Positions 53,022 through 62,325 of a stretch of DNA of 64,000 nucleotides are shown piece by piece. The stretch spans positions 1 through 64,000 of the forward strand of contig CATQIB010000016.1 in the NCBI GenBank assembly GCA_958296185.1, in the 5' to 3' direction. The position numbers and the translations under genes were made by a program. This DNA comes from an uncultured Mesonia sp. (GTDB lineage: Bacteria > Bacteroidota > Bacteroidia > Flavobacteriales > Flavobacteriaceae). The stretch's first letter is position 1. Each line of letters begins with the position of its first letter. The notes beneath the pieces were generated by a model. That model ran no database searches. It saw nothing but the letters and a program-made list of their open reading frames with translations, and was not told where the DNA came from.

Positions 53022-53782
53022 TTGAGACTTTTTAACTACATAGCTGTTTTATTGTTTAGTGTGAATTTGGGTTTTTCTCAAGTTTATAATCAAAACATTG
53101 AGGCTAAAATACAAACTGATTTTCGAGATGATTTTTTAACGATTACTGGTACTGTTCTTAATAAAACTAGCTTCAATGCCAGTTTAAGATATGAATTATC
53201 CGTTATAAAACACGTGGGCAGTAATCATTCAAAAAATAGCCAAGCAGGTCGATTCACTCTTTTACCTAATGAGGGGAAGGGAACTTTCAAAAACCACTAT
53301 AAACCTAGATGATAAAGCGAAAATTATTATTCTATTGTTGATCTATGATATAGACGATCAATTGGTAGGTAAAGACCGGTTGGTTTTAAACGAAAATAAA
53401 AATGAATCGATTCAAAATCAGCAGGCTAATGTAAAAAATATGTTAAATAAGTTAAGCGCTAATGATGATGTAGGCTTTGTTTTAAGAGGGGTCGTTACGC
53501 AAGAAATGAAAACCAAAGCTGGAAATGATTTTTATAACTATTTCTCTACAATAATATCGTCAAAGCGGAATAAATAGCCAGTTCATTGTGCACGTAAGAG
53601 AACAATTTAACCTGGGAAGAAATACCAAAATACAAGTTTTGGTTAATCAAGATGTTGTTTACCAATTTTTTGCACAACCTAAACAAGATTACTTGAAAGG
53701 TATGGCCGAAAATGCTTTGAGGAGACTTAGTGGCTACTTACAGCAAATTGAAAGAAATAAAGAAACAATACAAAAATTTTAA
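53022..53782 (+). pseudogene. csgE: CsgE-like curli secretion specificity factor, frameshifted
   Basis: Begins with a TTG (53022) giving a signal peptide RLFNYIAVLLFSVNLGFSQ. Frame 1 runs to LLPNEGK; one extra G in 53279-53281 shifts it, and frame 2 continues ELSKTTINLDDKAKIIILLLIYD... to FYNYFST; a second shift near 53559-53566 leads to SGINSQFIVHVREQFNLGRNTKIQVLVNQDVVYQFF...TIQKF. The composite (about 250 residues) matches CsgE, which caps the CsgG pore in the periplasm and directs subunits. It is longer than E. coli CsgE (~130). Every piece is well conserved. Confidence 0.78.
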
Positions 53783-53786
53783 TATT

Positions 53787-54184
53787 ATGAAGTCAATCCT
53801 AACCTTGCTTTTATTAATATTTAGTTTAGCGGTATCCGCACAACAACTAACTTATAAGCCTAAAAATCCTGCATTTGGGGGGCGATACTTTCAATTATCA
53901 ATGGTTGCTTAGTTCTGCCAACGCTCAGAATGATTTCGAAGAGCAATCAGATCGTGATATCCGATTCTGAATTAGAAGACTTTGCTAAAGGTCTAAATCG
54001 TCAATTATTAGGTCAACTCGAACGTACATTACTCACCAACCAGTTGGGGAGATGGTGATTTAAAACCAGGAACTTTTTCATTCGGAAGTTTGGAGTAGAA
54101 ATTTATGAATCTCTAGAGGGTTTAGTGGTTAATATTTTAGACACTAATACGGGAGAGCAAACACAAATTATAGTACCTAATTAA
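53787..54184 (+). pseudogene. csgF: CsgF-like curli assembly protein, frameshifted
   Basis: Signal peptide MKSILTLLLLIFSLAVSAQ then QLTYKPKNPAFGG, the invariant CsgF N-terminus that docks in the CsgG pore. Four shifts follow: G-run 53877-53882, near 53938, G-run 54046-54049 and near 54088-54094. Read across them the protein gives DTFNYQWLLSSANAQNDF, SDSELEDFAKGLNRQLLGQLERTL, DLKPGTFSFGS and GVEIYESLEGLVVNILDTNTGEQTQIIVPN, i.e. a full ~130-residue CsgF. Starts 4 bases after csgE. Confidence 0.8.
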
Positions 54185-54197
54185 TTTCTGGATATTT

Positions 54198-55592
54198 ATG
54201 AGACGATGGAAAACCATATCAGTTATCCTGGTTACTGGCTTTTTTGTTGGTTGTGGAACTTACTTTAATCAGCCTATAAAACAACAAAGCGCACGTACCG
54301 GTGAATTGACTACAGCTAGCAAAACTTTAAAAGATCTTCCTAAGCCACAGAAAAAAGTTGTAGTGGGTGTTTATTCTTTTAAAGATCAAACAGGGCAGTA
54401 TAAAGAAATTCAAAACGGGAGTTCTTTTAGTACTGCAGTAACCCAAGGAGGAACTTCTATATTGATAAAAGCATTAGAAGACTCGGAGTGGTTTACGCCA
54501 ATAGAACGTGAAAACTTAAGTAATTTGCTTAATGAGCGTAATATTATTAGATCTACAAGGCAAGAATACGCAGGTAGTAATGGCCCGGCAGTACCTCCGT
54601 TACTATTCGCAGGTGTGCTATTAGAAGGAGGGGTGGTGTCTTACGATACTAATATATTAACAGGAGGCTTTGGCGCAAGATACTTTGGAGCAGGAGGCAG
54701 TACACAATATAAACAGGATCGTATTACGGTATATTTACGCGCCATTTCCACTCAAATGGTGAAATTTTAAAGGACTGTTTATGTTTCAAAAACAATTTTG
54801 TCTCAAGCTATTGATGCAAGTTTATTTAGGTATGTAAATTTCCAAAGACTTTTAGAGGTAGAAACTGGCTATACTAAAAATGAACCTTTACAATTGGTAG
54901 TCAAAGAGGCTATTGAAAAAGCTGTTGAGGCCATCATCATTGAGGGCTTAGAAGAGAAAATTTGGTCGGCAGAAAACCCAGAAGAGGCACAGACTTTAAT
55001 TGAGAAGTATAATCAAGAGAAACAGGAAGAGCAGGCTGTTGAACTGTATAACCGTAAAAAAATTGATTTAAATTATACAAACGCTTTTGAAATCCAATTA
55101 GGGTTTAATAGATTTTTGGGAGACTATGGCGCGAGAGATTTTGATTATATAGGTTAAACTAGGTTACCATCGCAGATTCATTCCTCATTTCGGGGCTAGT
55201 CTAAGGGGGTATGCCTTAGACTTTGAAATTCCGAACTCCAAAAATACATTGCATTTAGGCGTTGATTTAGATGCCGAGGTATACCTCTTACCCTATGATA
55301 AATTTTCTCCCTTCTTTCATGCGGGGGCTGGGATTCTTTTTCAAAGTGAGAAAATAACTGGTTTACAAATCAAGAGGAATTTTTTAAACTTCAATATGGA
55401 GCTGGTCTTCGATATAATTTAAACGATAGATTAAATGTATTTTTAAAAGGAACTTATCACTTGGCTTTTTCTGATGAAATAGACGCATTGAATTATGGTA
55501 AACGAGATGATTATTTTATCGATGTAGGAATCGGTTTAACCTATATGTTTGGAGGCAATAAAGAAAAAAACACAAATAAAGATGAAGAATAA
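54198..55592 (+). pseudogene. csgG: CsgG-like curli pore lipoprotein with C-terminal barrel-like extension, frameshifted
   Basis: Lipoprotein signal (TGFFVGC, lipidated Cys), then the CsgG core (VVVGVYSFKDQTGQYKE, GTSILIKALEDSEWFTPIERENL, ILTGGFGARYFGAGG). Between YLRAISTQ and TVYVSKTILSQ a missing A (54754-54756) and an extra G (54769-54773) cancel out but create a stop. Two missing T near 55151-55164 and one shift near 55351-55358 follow. Beyond the CsgG core there is an extra ~150-residue domain ending FIDVGIGLTYMFGGNKEK that looks like a small outer-membrane barrel, typical of Bacteroidota CsgG. The pore secretes the fibre subunits. Confidence 0.8.
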
Positions 55593-57088
55593 ACAATTAT
55601 TACTTTTAATTCTTGCCTTTTTGGGTGTATTCCAATATGGCTGCGAAGAAGATACCATAGATGAATCTGAAATAGGAAATATTACTGGATCCGTAGTTAA
55701 TAAAGAAGATAAATCACCTATTGCGAACGCTAAGATTTCTACAAATCCTGCTACTTCAACCGTATTTACTGACGATTTTGGTCAATTTATACTAGAAGGT
55801 GTCAGCGTTGGAGAATATTCTGTTCAGGCAAAGAAGGAAGGACTTACAGCAAATTTTGAAGGGGTAACTGTTCAAGCGAACAGTAGTGTAAATGTTATAT
55901 TTGAGATGGAAAATGAGGCAGTTTTAAATACACCACCAAAAGCTCCGGTGCCTTTACTTCCCCAAGATAATCAAGTCGATGTTTCAAACAACTTTGAGTT
56001 TGTGTGGGGTAAAAGTACAGACAGAGAAGATCAAGAATCATTGGCTTACACACTCGAGATTAGAGATGCTCAAAACCAAGAGGTGTTGGCGTTTTGAAAA
56101 TATTACAGATACCATCAAACAGGTTGATAATTTACAGGTTTCTAAACAATATTTTTGGCAAGTCAGTGTAAGCGATGGTGTAAATGATGCAGTACGTAGT
56201 GAATTATTCACATTTAAAACTGTTGATTTTCCTGTGATTACTAATTATTATGTTAAGAATGTGAATGGAAATAATGTAATTTATGCGCTTTCTGAAGATG
56301 AAGATGAAATTCAGCTTACATCAGAAAATTATAATAGCTTTAGACCTAGAAAAAACAATGCGGTAAATAAAATTGCTTTTATGCGAAGCGTAGGAGCCCA
56401 AACGCATCTTTTCACAATGAATCCAGATGGAAGTGACCAACAGCAGATCACAAGCATTCCAATCGGAGGATTCAATATGGAGATGGTTGATTTTGATTGG
56501 ACTTCAAATGGCAACGCGCTGGTTTATCCAAATTTCACCAACCTTTTTCAAGTGAACTATACTGGAGGTGGCACACAAGCCATTTACCAAACCTCAGACG
56601 GTAGTTTGATTACAGAAGTAGCCGTTTATGAAAATGACAACTCTAAAATAGCACTTATTACCAATGATAATAGTGGGTACAATGCAAAAGTATTTGTTTA
56701 TGATTTAACTACAGACCTAGTTACCCATATGATTCAACAAAACCTGCCTGGAGCAGTTGGCGGGATTGATTTTTCACCTGCAGGAAATCGTGTGTTGTTT
56801 ACACGAGACGTGCAAGGTTTTGAAAGTCCTAATTATAGACAGTTAGATTCAAGAATATTTTTATATAACCTAAACACACAAGTATTGGTAGATATTTCTA
56901 GTGAGAAAGATGCAGGAACCAATGATTTGGATCCAAAGTTCTCGCCCACAGGTGCGGATATTATTTTTGTTAATGTTCCCAATAATTTAAATGCAACTCC
57001 ACAAATTTATGTTAGCGATATAAACCCCAATGACAATGAACCACGCTTTTTATTAATAGATGGGGCCTATATGCCTGAATGGAAATAA
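55582..57088 (+). pseudogene. Curli-associated lipoprotein: carboxypeptidase-regulatory domain plus TolB-like propeller, one frameshift
   Basis: Starts inside the csgG end (11-base overlap). Lipobox QYGCEED; a CarboxypepD_reg domain (ITGSVVNKEDKSPIANAKIST...EGVSVGEYSVQAKKEG), an Ig/FN3-like segment (NTPPKAPVPLLPQDNQVDVSNNFEFVWG), and after a frame change at the T-run 56092-56095 a beta-propeller with TolB/PD40 repeats (HLFTMNPDGSDQQQITSIP, SPAGNRVLFTRDV, KFSPTGADIIFVNV). Deleting one T gives one ~500-residue protein. Likely an outer-membrane or surface lipoprotein assisting fibre secretion or anchoring; function inferred from position. Confidence 0.8.
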
Positions 57089-57125
57089 TATTTAAATAAT
57101 AATATTAGCTTACTTCTAAATTAAG

Positions 57126-57133
57126 TACTTTTG
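57126..57133 (+). promoter_or_regulatory. TAnnTTTG element before purM
   Basis: TACTTTTG, 20 bases before the purM ATG, in a short AT-rich spacer after the curli locus. Confidence 0.45.
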
Positions 57134-57153
57134 CAACTTTAAAAGCATTTGAT

Positions 57154-58329
57154 ATGAACAAGGTAAGTAAACGATATGCTCAACGTGGAGTTTCTGCGCA
57201 AAAAGAAGATGTACATAACGCTATTAAAAACGTGGATAAGGGATTGTATCCGCAAGCCTTTTGTAAAATTGTACCCGATTACTTAACTGGGTCTGAAGAA
57301 CATTGCTTGGTTATGCATGCAGATGGTGCCGGTACTAAATCTTCCTTAGCTTATATGTATTGGAAAGAAACGGGAGACTTGAGCGTGTGGAAAGGAATCG
57401 CTCAGGATGCTTTGATCATGAATATTGATGACTTACTTTGTGTAGGAGCTACTGACAATATTCTTTTAAGCTCGACCATAGGGAGAAATAAGAATGTTAT
57501 ACCCGGTGAAGTGATTTCGGCTATAATTGCGGGAACAGAAGAGTTAATCGAGAGCTTAAAAGAGCACGGGGTAAATATCTTTTCAACAGGAGGCGAGACC
57601 GCCGATGTGGGAGACTTGGTGCGCAGCATAATCGTAGATTCAACCGTGACAGCTAGAATGCGACGTGATCACGTCATCGATAACAAAAATATTCAAGCTG
57701 GAGACGTTATAGTTGGCTTAGCTTCATATGGTAAAGCTAGTTATGAAGATGCTTATAACGGCGGGATGGGTAGTAATGGACTAACCTCGGCAAGACATGA
57801 TGTTTTTAACTCCGCTTTAGCGAAAAAATATCCGGAAAGTTTTGATGCCAATATACCCAAAGAATTGGTTTACTCAGGTTCAAAAAATTTACTTGATGAA
57901 ACAGAAACAGAATTGGATGCAGGTAAATTAGTTTTATCTCCAACACGAACATACGCTCCTATTGTTAAAGAGGTTTTATCAAAAATAAATCGAAAAGAAA
58001 TTCACGGTATGGTGCATTGTAGTGGCGGTGCACAAACTAAAATTCTCCATTTTGTTGAAAATTTACATATCGTAAAAGACAATATGTTTGAGGTGCCGCC
58101 GTTGTTTGCAATGATACAAGAAGAGAGTAAAACAGATTGGAAAGAGATGTATCAAGTTTTTAATATGGGGCATCGCTTAGAGTTTTATATTCCTCAAGAA
58201 GAGGCTGAAAAAATTATTGCCATATCAAAATCATTTGATGTAGATGCAAAAATAATAGGTCGAGTTGAAGCTTCTAAGAAGGGGAAAAGTCTTAGTATCC
58301 AATCAGATAAAGGAACTTTCGATTACTAA
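57154..58329 (+). CDS. purM: Phosphoribosylformylglycinamidine cyclo-ligase (AIR synthetase)
   Basis: ATP-dependent ring closure of FGAM to AIR in purine synthesis. 391 residues, typical of the longer Bacteroidota form (E. coli 345). Signatures: VMHADGAGTKSSLAYMYW, IAQDALIMNIDDLLCVGATDN, STGGETADVGDLVR and HCSGGAQTKILHF. Intact, immediately downstream of the damaged curli locus. Confidence 0.93.
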   Translation: MNKVSKRYAQRGVSAQKEDVHNAIKNVDKGLYPQAFCKIVPDYLTGSEEHCLVMHADGAGTKSSLAYMYWKETGDLSVWKGIAQDALIMNIDDLLCVGATDNILLSSTIGRNKNVIPGEVISAIIAGTEELIESLKEHGVNIFSTGGETADVGDLVRSIIVDSTVTARMRRDHVIDNKNIQAGDVIVGLASYGKASYEDAYNGGMGSNGLTSARHDVFNSALAKKYPESFDANIPKELVYSGSKNLLDETETELDAGKLVLSPTRTYAPIVKEVLSKINRKEIHGMVHCSGGAQTKILHFVENLHIVKDNMFEVPPLFAMIQEESKTDWKEMYQVFNMGHRLEFYIPQEEAEKIIAISKSFDVDAKIIGRVEASKKGKSLSIQSDKGTFDY

Positions 58330-58346
58330 ACCGATAAGTGTTGTTG

Positions 58347-59384
58347 ATGAATTTGCGATATGATAAGCTCAAAGCGTATCTGTTAGCTTGGGTGTGTATT
58401 TTATGCGTAAACGTATCTTATGCTCAAGTGTCTGATACGATTAGACCATTTAATTTTAGAGCCAGAACGGTCATACCTTCAAGTATAGATTATACTCCTA
58501 ACCAAGTGCTTAAACGTAAGGTGCCGGTATCTTATTGGACCAAAGTCAACAAAATAGAATACGATATTAGCGAGGTGGCTTTCATCAATTGGAATGCCGG
58601 GGGAGTTTCATCCTTATCTAGTTTGTTAAATGCAAAATTTAAACGTATTTATGAGCGAGGTTTTTTGAGATGGAACAATGAGTTGCTCGTGCGCTATGGT
58701 GTCAACCAACAAAAAGATGAGATTTTAAAAAAGACCGATGATAATATAGAGCTTAACTCCACTATTGGTTTTCGAGCAGATAGTCTTTCCAATTGGTTCT
58801 ATTCGGCAAAAATGAGAGTAAGTACTCAATTGACCAATGGGTATAAGTATCCTAATACCGATGATAAAATATCAACATTCTTCTCGCCTGCTAATGTGTT
58901 TCTTGGGGTCGGGGGAGAAATTAACATCGAAGAGAAAAACTTCTCAGCCTATGCTTCGCCTTTAACACTAAGGTCTACAATGGTTCTTGACCAAGAATTA
59001 GCCAATCAAGGTGCCTTTGGTGTAACCCCTGCTGTTTATGATGAGGAGGGGAACCTGCTAAAAGAAGGTGAAAATACAAAAACAGAACTAGGTATATTAA
59101 TTACGGCAGAGCATGACTTGACCCTTTGGGAGAATGTTAGTATGCACAATAGGCTTAGTTTATATTCAGATTATATAGATAAATTTGGTAACGTAGATGT
59201 TGATTGGGAATTTCGCCTTAATTTTAAAGTCAATAGCTTTATCCGGGCACGTTTAGGGTCTCACTTAAAATATGATGACAATATAAAAATACAAGTTGAA
59301 AATGAAGCTGGAGAGTTAGTAGAAGGAGGCTCTCGCGTACAGTGGAAACAGCAATTAGGTATAGGGGTAACGGTTGCCTTTTAA
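58347..59384 (+). CDS. DUF3078 outer-membrane-associated protein
   Basis: A 345-residue protein with signal peptide (VNVSYAQ) and a DUF3078 pattern: YWTKVNKIEYDISEVAFINWNAGGVSSLSSLLNAKF, WNNELLVRYGVNQQK, and a barrel-like beta-rich rest ending WKQQLGIGVTVAF. A frame opening with GTG at 58338 is possible, but the ATG at 58347 gives the better N-terminus. The family is common in Bacteroidota and of unknown function. Confidence 0.8.
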   Translation: MNLRYDKLKAYLLAWVCILCVNVSYAQVSDTIRPFNFRARTVIPSSIDYTPNQVLKRKVPVSYWTKVNKIEYDISEVAFINWNAGGVSSLSSLLNAKFKRIYERGFLRWNNELLVRYGVNQQKDEILKKTDDNIELNSTIGFRADSLSNWFYSAKMRVSTQLTNGYKYPNTDDKISTFFSPANVFLGVGGEINIEEKNFSAYASPLTLRSTMVLDQELANQGAFGVTPAVYDEEGNLLKEGENTKTELGILITAEHDLTLWENVSMHNRLSLYSDYIDKFGNVDVDWEFRLNFKVNSFIRARLGSHLKYDDNIKIQVENEAGELVEGGSRVQWKQQLGIGVTVAF

Positions 59385-59577
59385 ACGAATTTTCCCTCTA
59401 GTAATCTTCAAAACTTGTTAACTTTTTTCTGTTGATAAATAATTAAACCGCTTTTAATAAGTTAATTAGCATTGTGATTTTGTAAACTTTTATTTTTAAG
59501 GTGTAAAACATGTCTTTTTTTTTCCTAAGTTTATCTTTTGAAATTTAGATAAAACATTCACCGCAAAAAGCCTGATT

Positions 59578-62124
59578 ATGAAAGTAAAAACAAAACAAAA
59601 GACTTCAGTTTTTTCACAAGATGAAGCATTCAAAGCTTCTCTAGAATATTTTAATGGCGATGATCTTGCTGCTCGTGTATGGGTAAACAAATACGCGCTA
59701 AAGGATTCTGATGGGAATATCTATGAAGCAACTCCTAATGATATGCATCGTCGTATCGCTAAAGAAATTGCTAGAATAGAAAAAAGGTATCCTAACCCAA
59801 TGAGTGAAGAGGAGGTTTTTAATCTTATTAAAGATTTTAAATATATTGTTCCTCAAGGTAGCCCAATGGCGGGTATAGGAAACCCCTATCAGGTAGCCTC
59901 GCTTTCTAATTGTTTTGTAATAGGTAATGACGGCGATTCAGACTCCTACGGGGGAATAATGAAAATAGATCAAGAGCAAGTTCAGTTAATGAAACGTCGC
60001 GGAGGGGTTGGTCACGATTTATCGCATATAAGACCAAAAGGTAGCGAAGTGAAAAACTCAGCCCTTACTTCAACCGGGGTAGTGCCTTTTATGGAGCGCT
60101 ATTCGAATTCAACACGAGAAGTTGCGCAAGACGGTAGACGAGGAGCTCTTATGCTTTCGGTTTCTATAAATCACCCAGATGCAGAAGACTTTATAGATGC
60201 CAAAATGGAACAAGGTAAAGTTACCGGTGCTAATGTTTCGGTGAGAATTGATGATGAGTTTATGAAGGCAGTTAAAAACGGTACATCTTATACTCAAAAA
60301 TATCCTGTTTTTAGCGAAAAGCCAAAATTTGAAAAAGAAATTGATGCCTCGGGAGTTTGGAAAAAGATAGTTCACAATGCCTGGAAATCAGCCGAACCAG
60401 GTATTTTATTTTGGGATACAATTGCGAGAGAATCTATACCAGATTGTTATGCCGACCTAGGGTATAAAACCGTGTCAACAAATCCGTGCGGTGAAATACC
60501 ATTGTGTCCTTACGATTCTTGTAGGTTGTTAGCTATTAACTTATTCTCATACGTTAATAACCCATTTACTCCAGAAGCTAGTTTTGACTTTGATTTATTT
60601 AAAAAACACGCCGCTTACGCTCAGCGTATGATGGATGATATCATTGATCTCGAGCTTGAAAAAATAGATGCGATTATAGAGAAAATTGATGCCGATCCAG
60701 AATCTTCAGAAATTAAAGCAACCGAGCGTAATTTATGGAAAAACATTCAGCGAAAAGCTGAAGAAGGAAGAAGAACAGGAATTGGTATTACTGCCGAAGG
60801 AGATATGTTAGCTGCCCTAGGAATCAAGTATGGTTCCCAAGAAGGTAACGATTTCTCGGTAGAAGTACACAAAAATTTAGCGCTAGCCGTCTATCGCGGA
60901 TCGGTTTATACTGCTAAAGAAAGAGGTCCTTTTGCAATATATGATTCAGAAAGAGAGGCTAATAATCCCTTTATACTCCGTCTGAAAGAAGCCGATGAGC
61001 AATTGTACTATGAGATGATGGAGTATGGTAGAAGAAATATAGCACTATTAACAATAGCTCCCACTGGGACTACAAGTTTAATGACCCAAACAAGTTCGGG
61101 GATTGAGCCCGTCTTCTTACCGGTCTATAAACGCAGACGTAAAGTGAATCCAAACGATAAAGAAGCACGTGTAGATTTTGTAGATGAAGTAGGTGATTCT
61201 TGGGAAGAGTATGTGGTATTTCATCACAGGTTTAAACAATGGATGCAAGTGCAAGGCTATGATGTGAATAAAAATTACACGCAACAAGAGCTAGATCAAC
61301 TCGTAAAAGAATCGCCCTATTACAAAGCTACCTCAAATGATGTAGATTGGTTAAGCAAGGTGCATATGCAAGGCGCAGTACAAAAATGGGTCGATCACTC
61401 TATTAGTGTAACCATTAACTTACCCCATGATGTGTCAGAAGAATTAGTAGGGAAACTCTACCTTGAAGCTTGGCAATCGGGATGTAAAGGGGTTACCGTT
61501 TATAGAGACGGTTCGAGAAGTGGTGTGTTGATTTCAAACGAAGAAAAAGAAGAAGAAAATGCAGAAACTTTGACTGCTTTTCCTACAAAAAGACCAGATG
61601 TTTTAACAGCTGATATTGTACGTTTTCAAAACAATAAAGAGAAGTGGATTGCCTTTATTGGAAGTATTAATGATCAACCTTATGAGATTTTTACCGGTCT
61701 AGCCGATGATGAAGACGGTATTTTATTGCCGCGCTGGGTAACCAATGGATTAATTATTAAAAATAGAAATGCAGACGGTACTTCTCGTTATGATTTCCAA
61801 TACGAGAATAAGCGTGGTTATAAGACCACAATTGAAGGGCTTTCGCATAAATTTGACCCAGAATATTGGAATTATGCAAAACTAATCTCAAGTACGTTGC
61901 GTTACGGGATGCCTATTAATAAAATTGTAGACCTTATTAATAGTCTTCAACTTGACAGTCAGTCTATAAATACCTGGAAAAATGGTGTTGTGCGTGCACT
62001 CAAGCGATATGTAGAAGACGGAACTCAGGCCAAAGGCAGATGCCAGAGCTGTAACTCAGATCAATTGGTGTATCAAGAGGGATGCCTTACTTGTACCAAC
62101 TGCGGTTCTTCAAAATGCGGATAA
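59578..62124 (+). CDS. nrdJ: Adenosylcobalamin-dependent ribonucleotide reductase (class II)
   Basis: An 848-residue class II enzyme that makes deoxyribonucleotides using adenosylcobalamin, independent of O2. The radical-site triad NPCGE is within STNPCGEIPLCPYDSCRLLAIN; the partner Cys lies in SLSNCFVIG, and APTGTTSLM is the substrate loop. TVYRDGSRSGVL is the class II tag. The C-terminus (about residues 822-848) has a CxxC...CxxCxxC cluster, likely a zinc ribbon. No cobalamin riboswitch is visible in the 193-base leader. Confidence 0.94.
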   Translation: MKVKTKQKTSVFSQDEAFKASLEYFNGDDLAARVWVNKYALKDSDGNIYEATPNDMHRRIAKEIARIEKRYPNPMSEEEVFNLIKDFKYIVPQGSPMAGIGNPYQVASLSNCFVIGNDGDSDSYGGIMKIDQEQVQLMKRRGGVGHDLSHIRPKGSEVKNSALTSTGVVPFMERYSNSTREVAQDGRRGALMLSVSINHPDAEDFIDAKMEQGKVTGANVSVRIDDEFMKAVKNGTSYTQKYPVFSEKPKFEKEIDASGVWKKIVHNAWKSAEPGILFWDTIARESIPDCYADLGYKTVSTNPCGEIPLCPYDSCRLLAINLFSYVNNPFTPEASFDFDLFKKHAAYAQRMMDDIIDLELEKIDAIIEKIDADPESSEIKATERNLWKNIQRKAEEGRRTGIGITAEGDMLAALGIKYGSQEGNDFSVEVHKNLALAVYRGSVYTAKERGPFAIYDSEREANNPFILRLKEADEQLYYEMMEYGRRNIALLTIAPTGTTSLMTQTSSGIEPVFLPVYKRRRKVNPNDKEARVDFVDEVGDSWEEYVVFHHRFKQWMQVQGYDVNKNYTQQELDQLVKESPYYKATSNDVDWLSKVHMQGAVQKWVDHSISVTINLPHDVSEELVGKLYLEAWQSGCKGVTVYRDGSRSGVLISNEEKEEENAETLTAFPTKRPDVLTADIVRFQNNKEKWIAFIGSINDQPYEIFTGLADDEDGILLPRWVTNGLIIKNRNADGTSRYDFQYENKRGYKTTIEGLSHKFDPEYWNYAKLISSTLRYGMPINKIVDLINSLQLDSQSINTWKNGVVRALKRYVEDGTQAKGRCQSCNSDQLVYQEGCLTCTNCGSSKCG

Positions 62125-62156
62125 AATTAGCAAGCATTAAATTCAATCTGTAAATT

Positions 62157-62188
62157 AAAAAACGATCAATTAGTATTGGTCGTTTTTT
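62157..62188 (+). terminator. Terminator of nrdJ
   Basis: Stem AAAAAACGATCAAT (62157-62170) / ATTGGTCGTTTTTT (62175-62188), loop TAGT, with one mismatch. Confidence 0.85.
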
Positions 62189-62299
62189 AATTTAAACAAC
62201 AGGTAGTTGTGGCTTATGCCAAAATAAAATCAACCAGATAAATATACTAGTTAGAGCATAATATTAAAAGCAGCAGTTAATACAATCAAGAAATAATCG

Positions 62300-62307
62300 T
62301 AAATTTG
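62300..62307 (+). promoter_or_regulatory. TAnnTTTG element before prfA
   Basis: TAAATTTG, 18 bases before the ATG of prfA. No well-placed -33 TTG. Confidence 0.4.
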
Positions 62308-62325
62308 TGCAATTATTGAATTTTT

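Noticed and set aside
59385-59577. A cobalamin riboswitch upstream of nrdJ.
   Set aside because: No B12-box-like sequence or stable multi-stem structure is evident.
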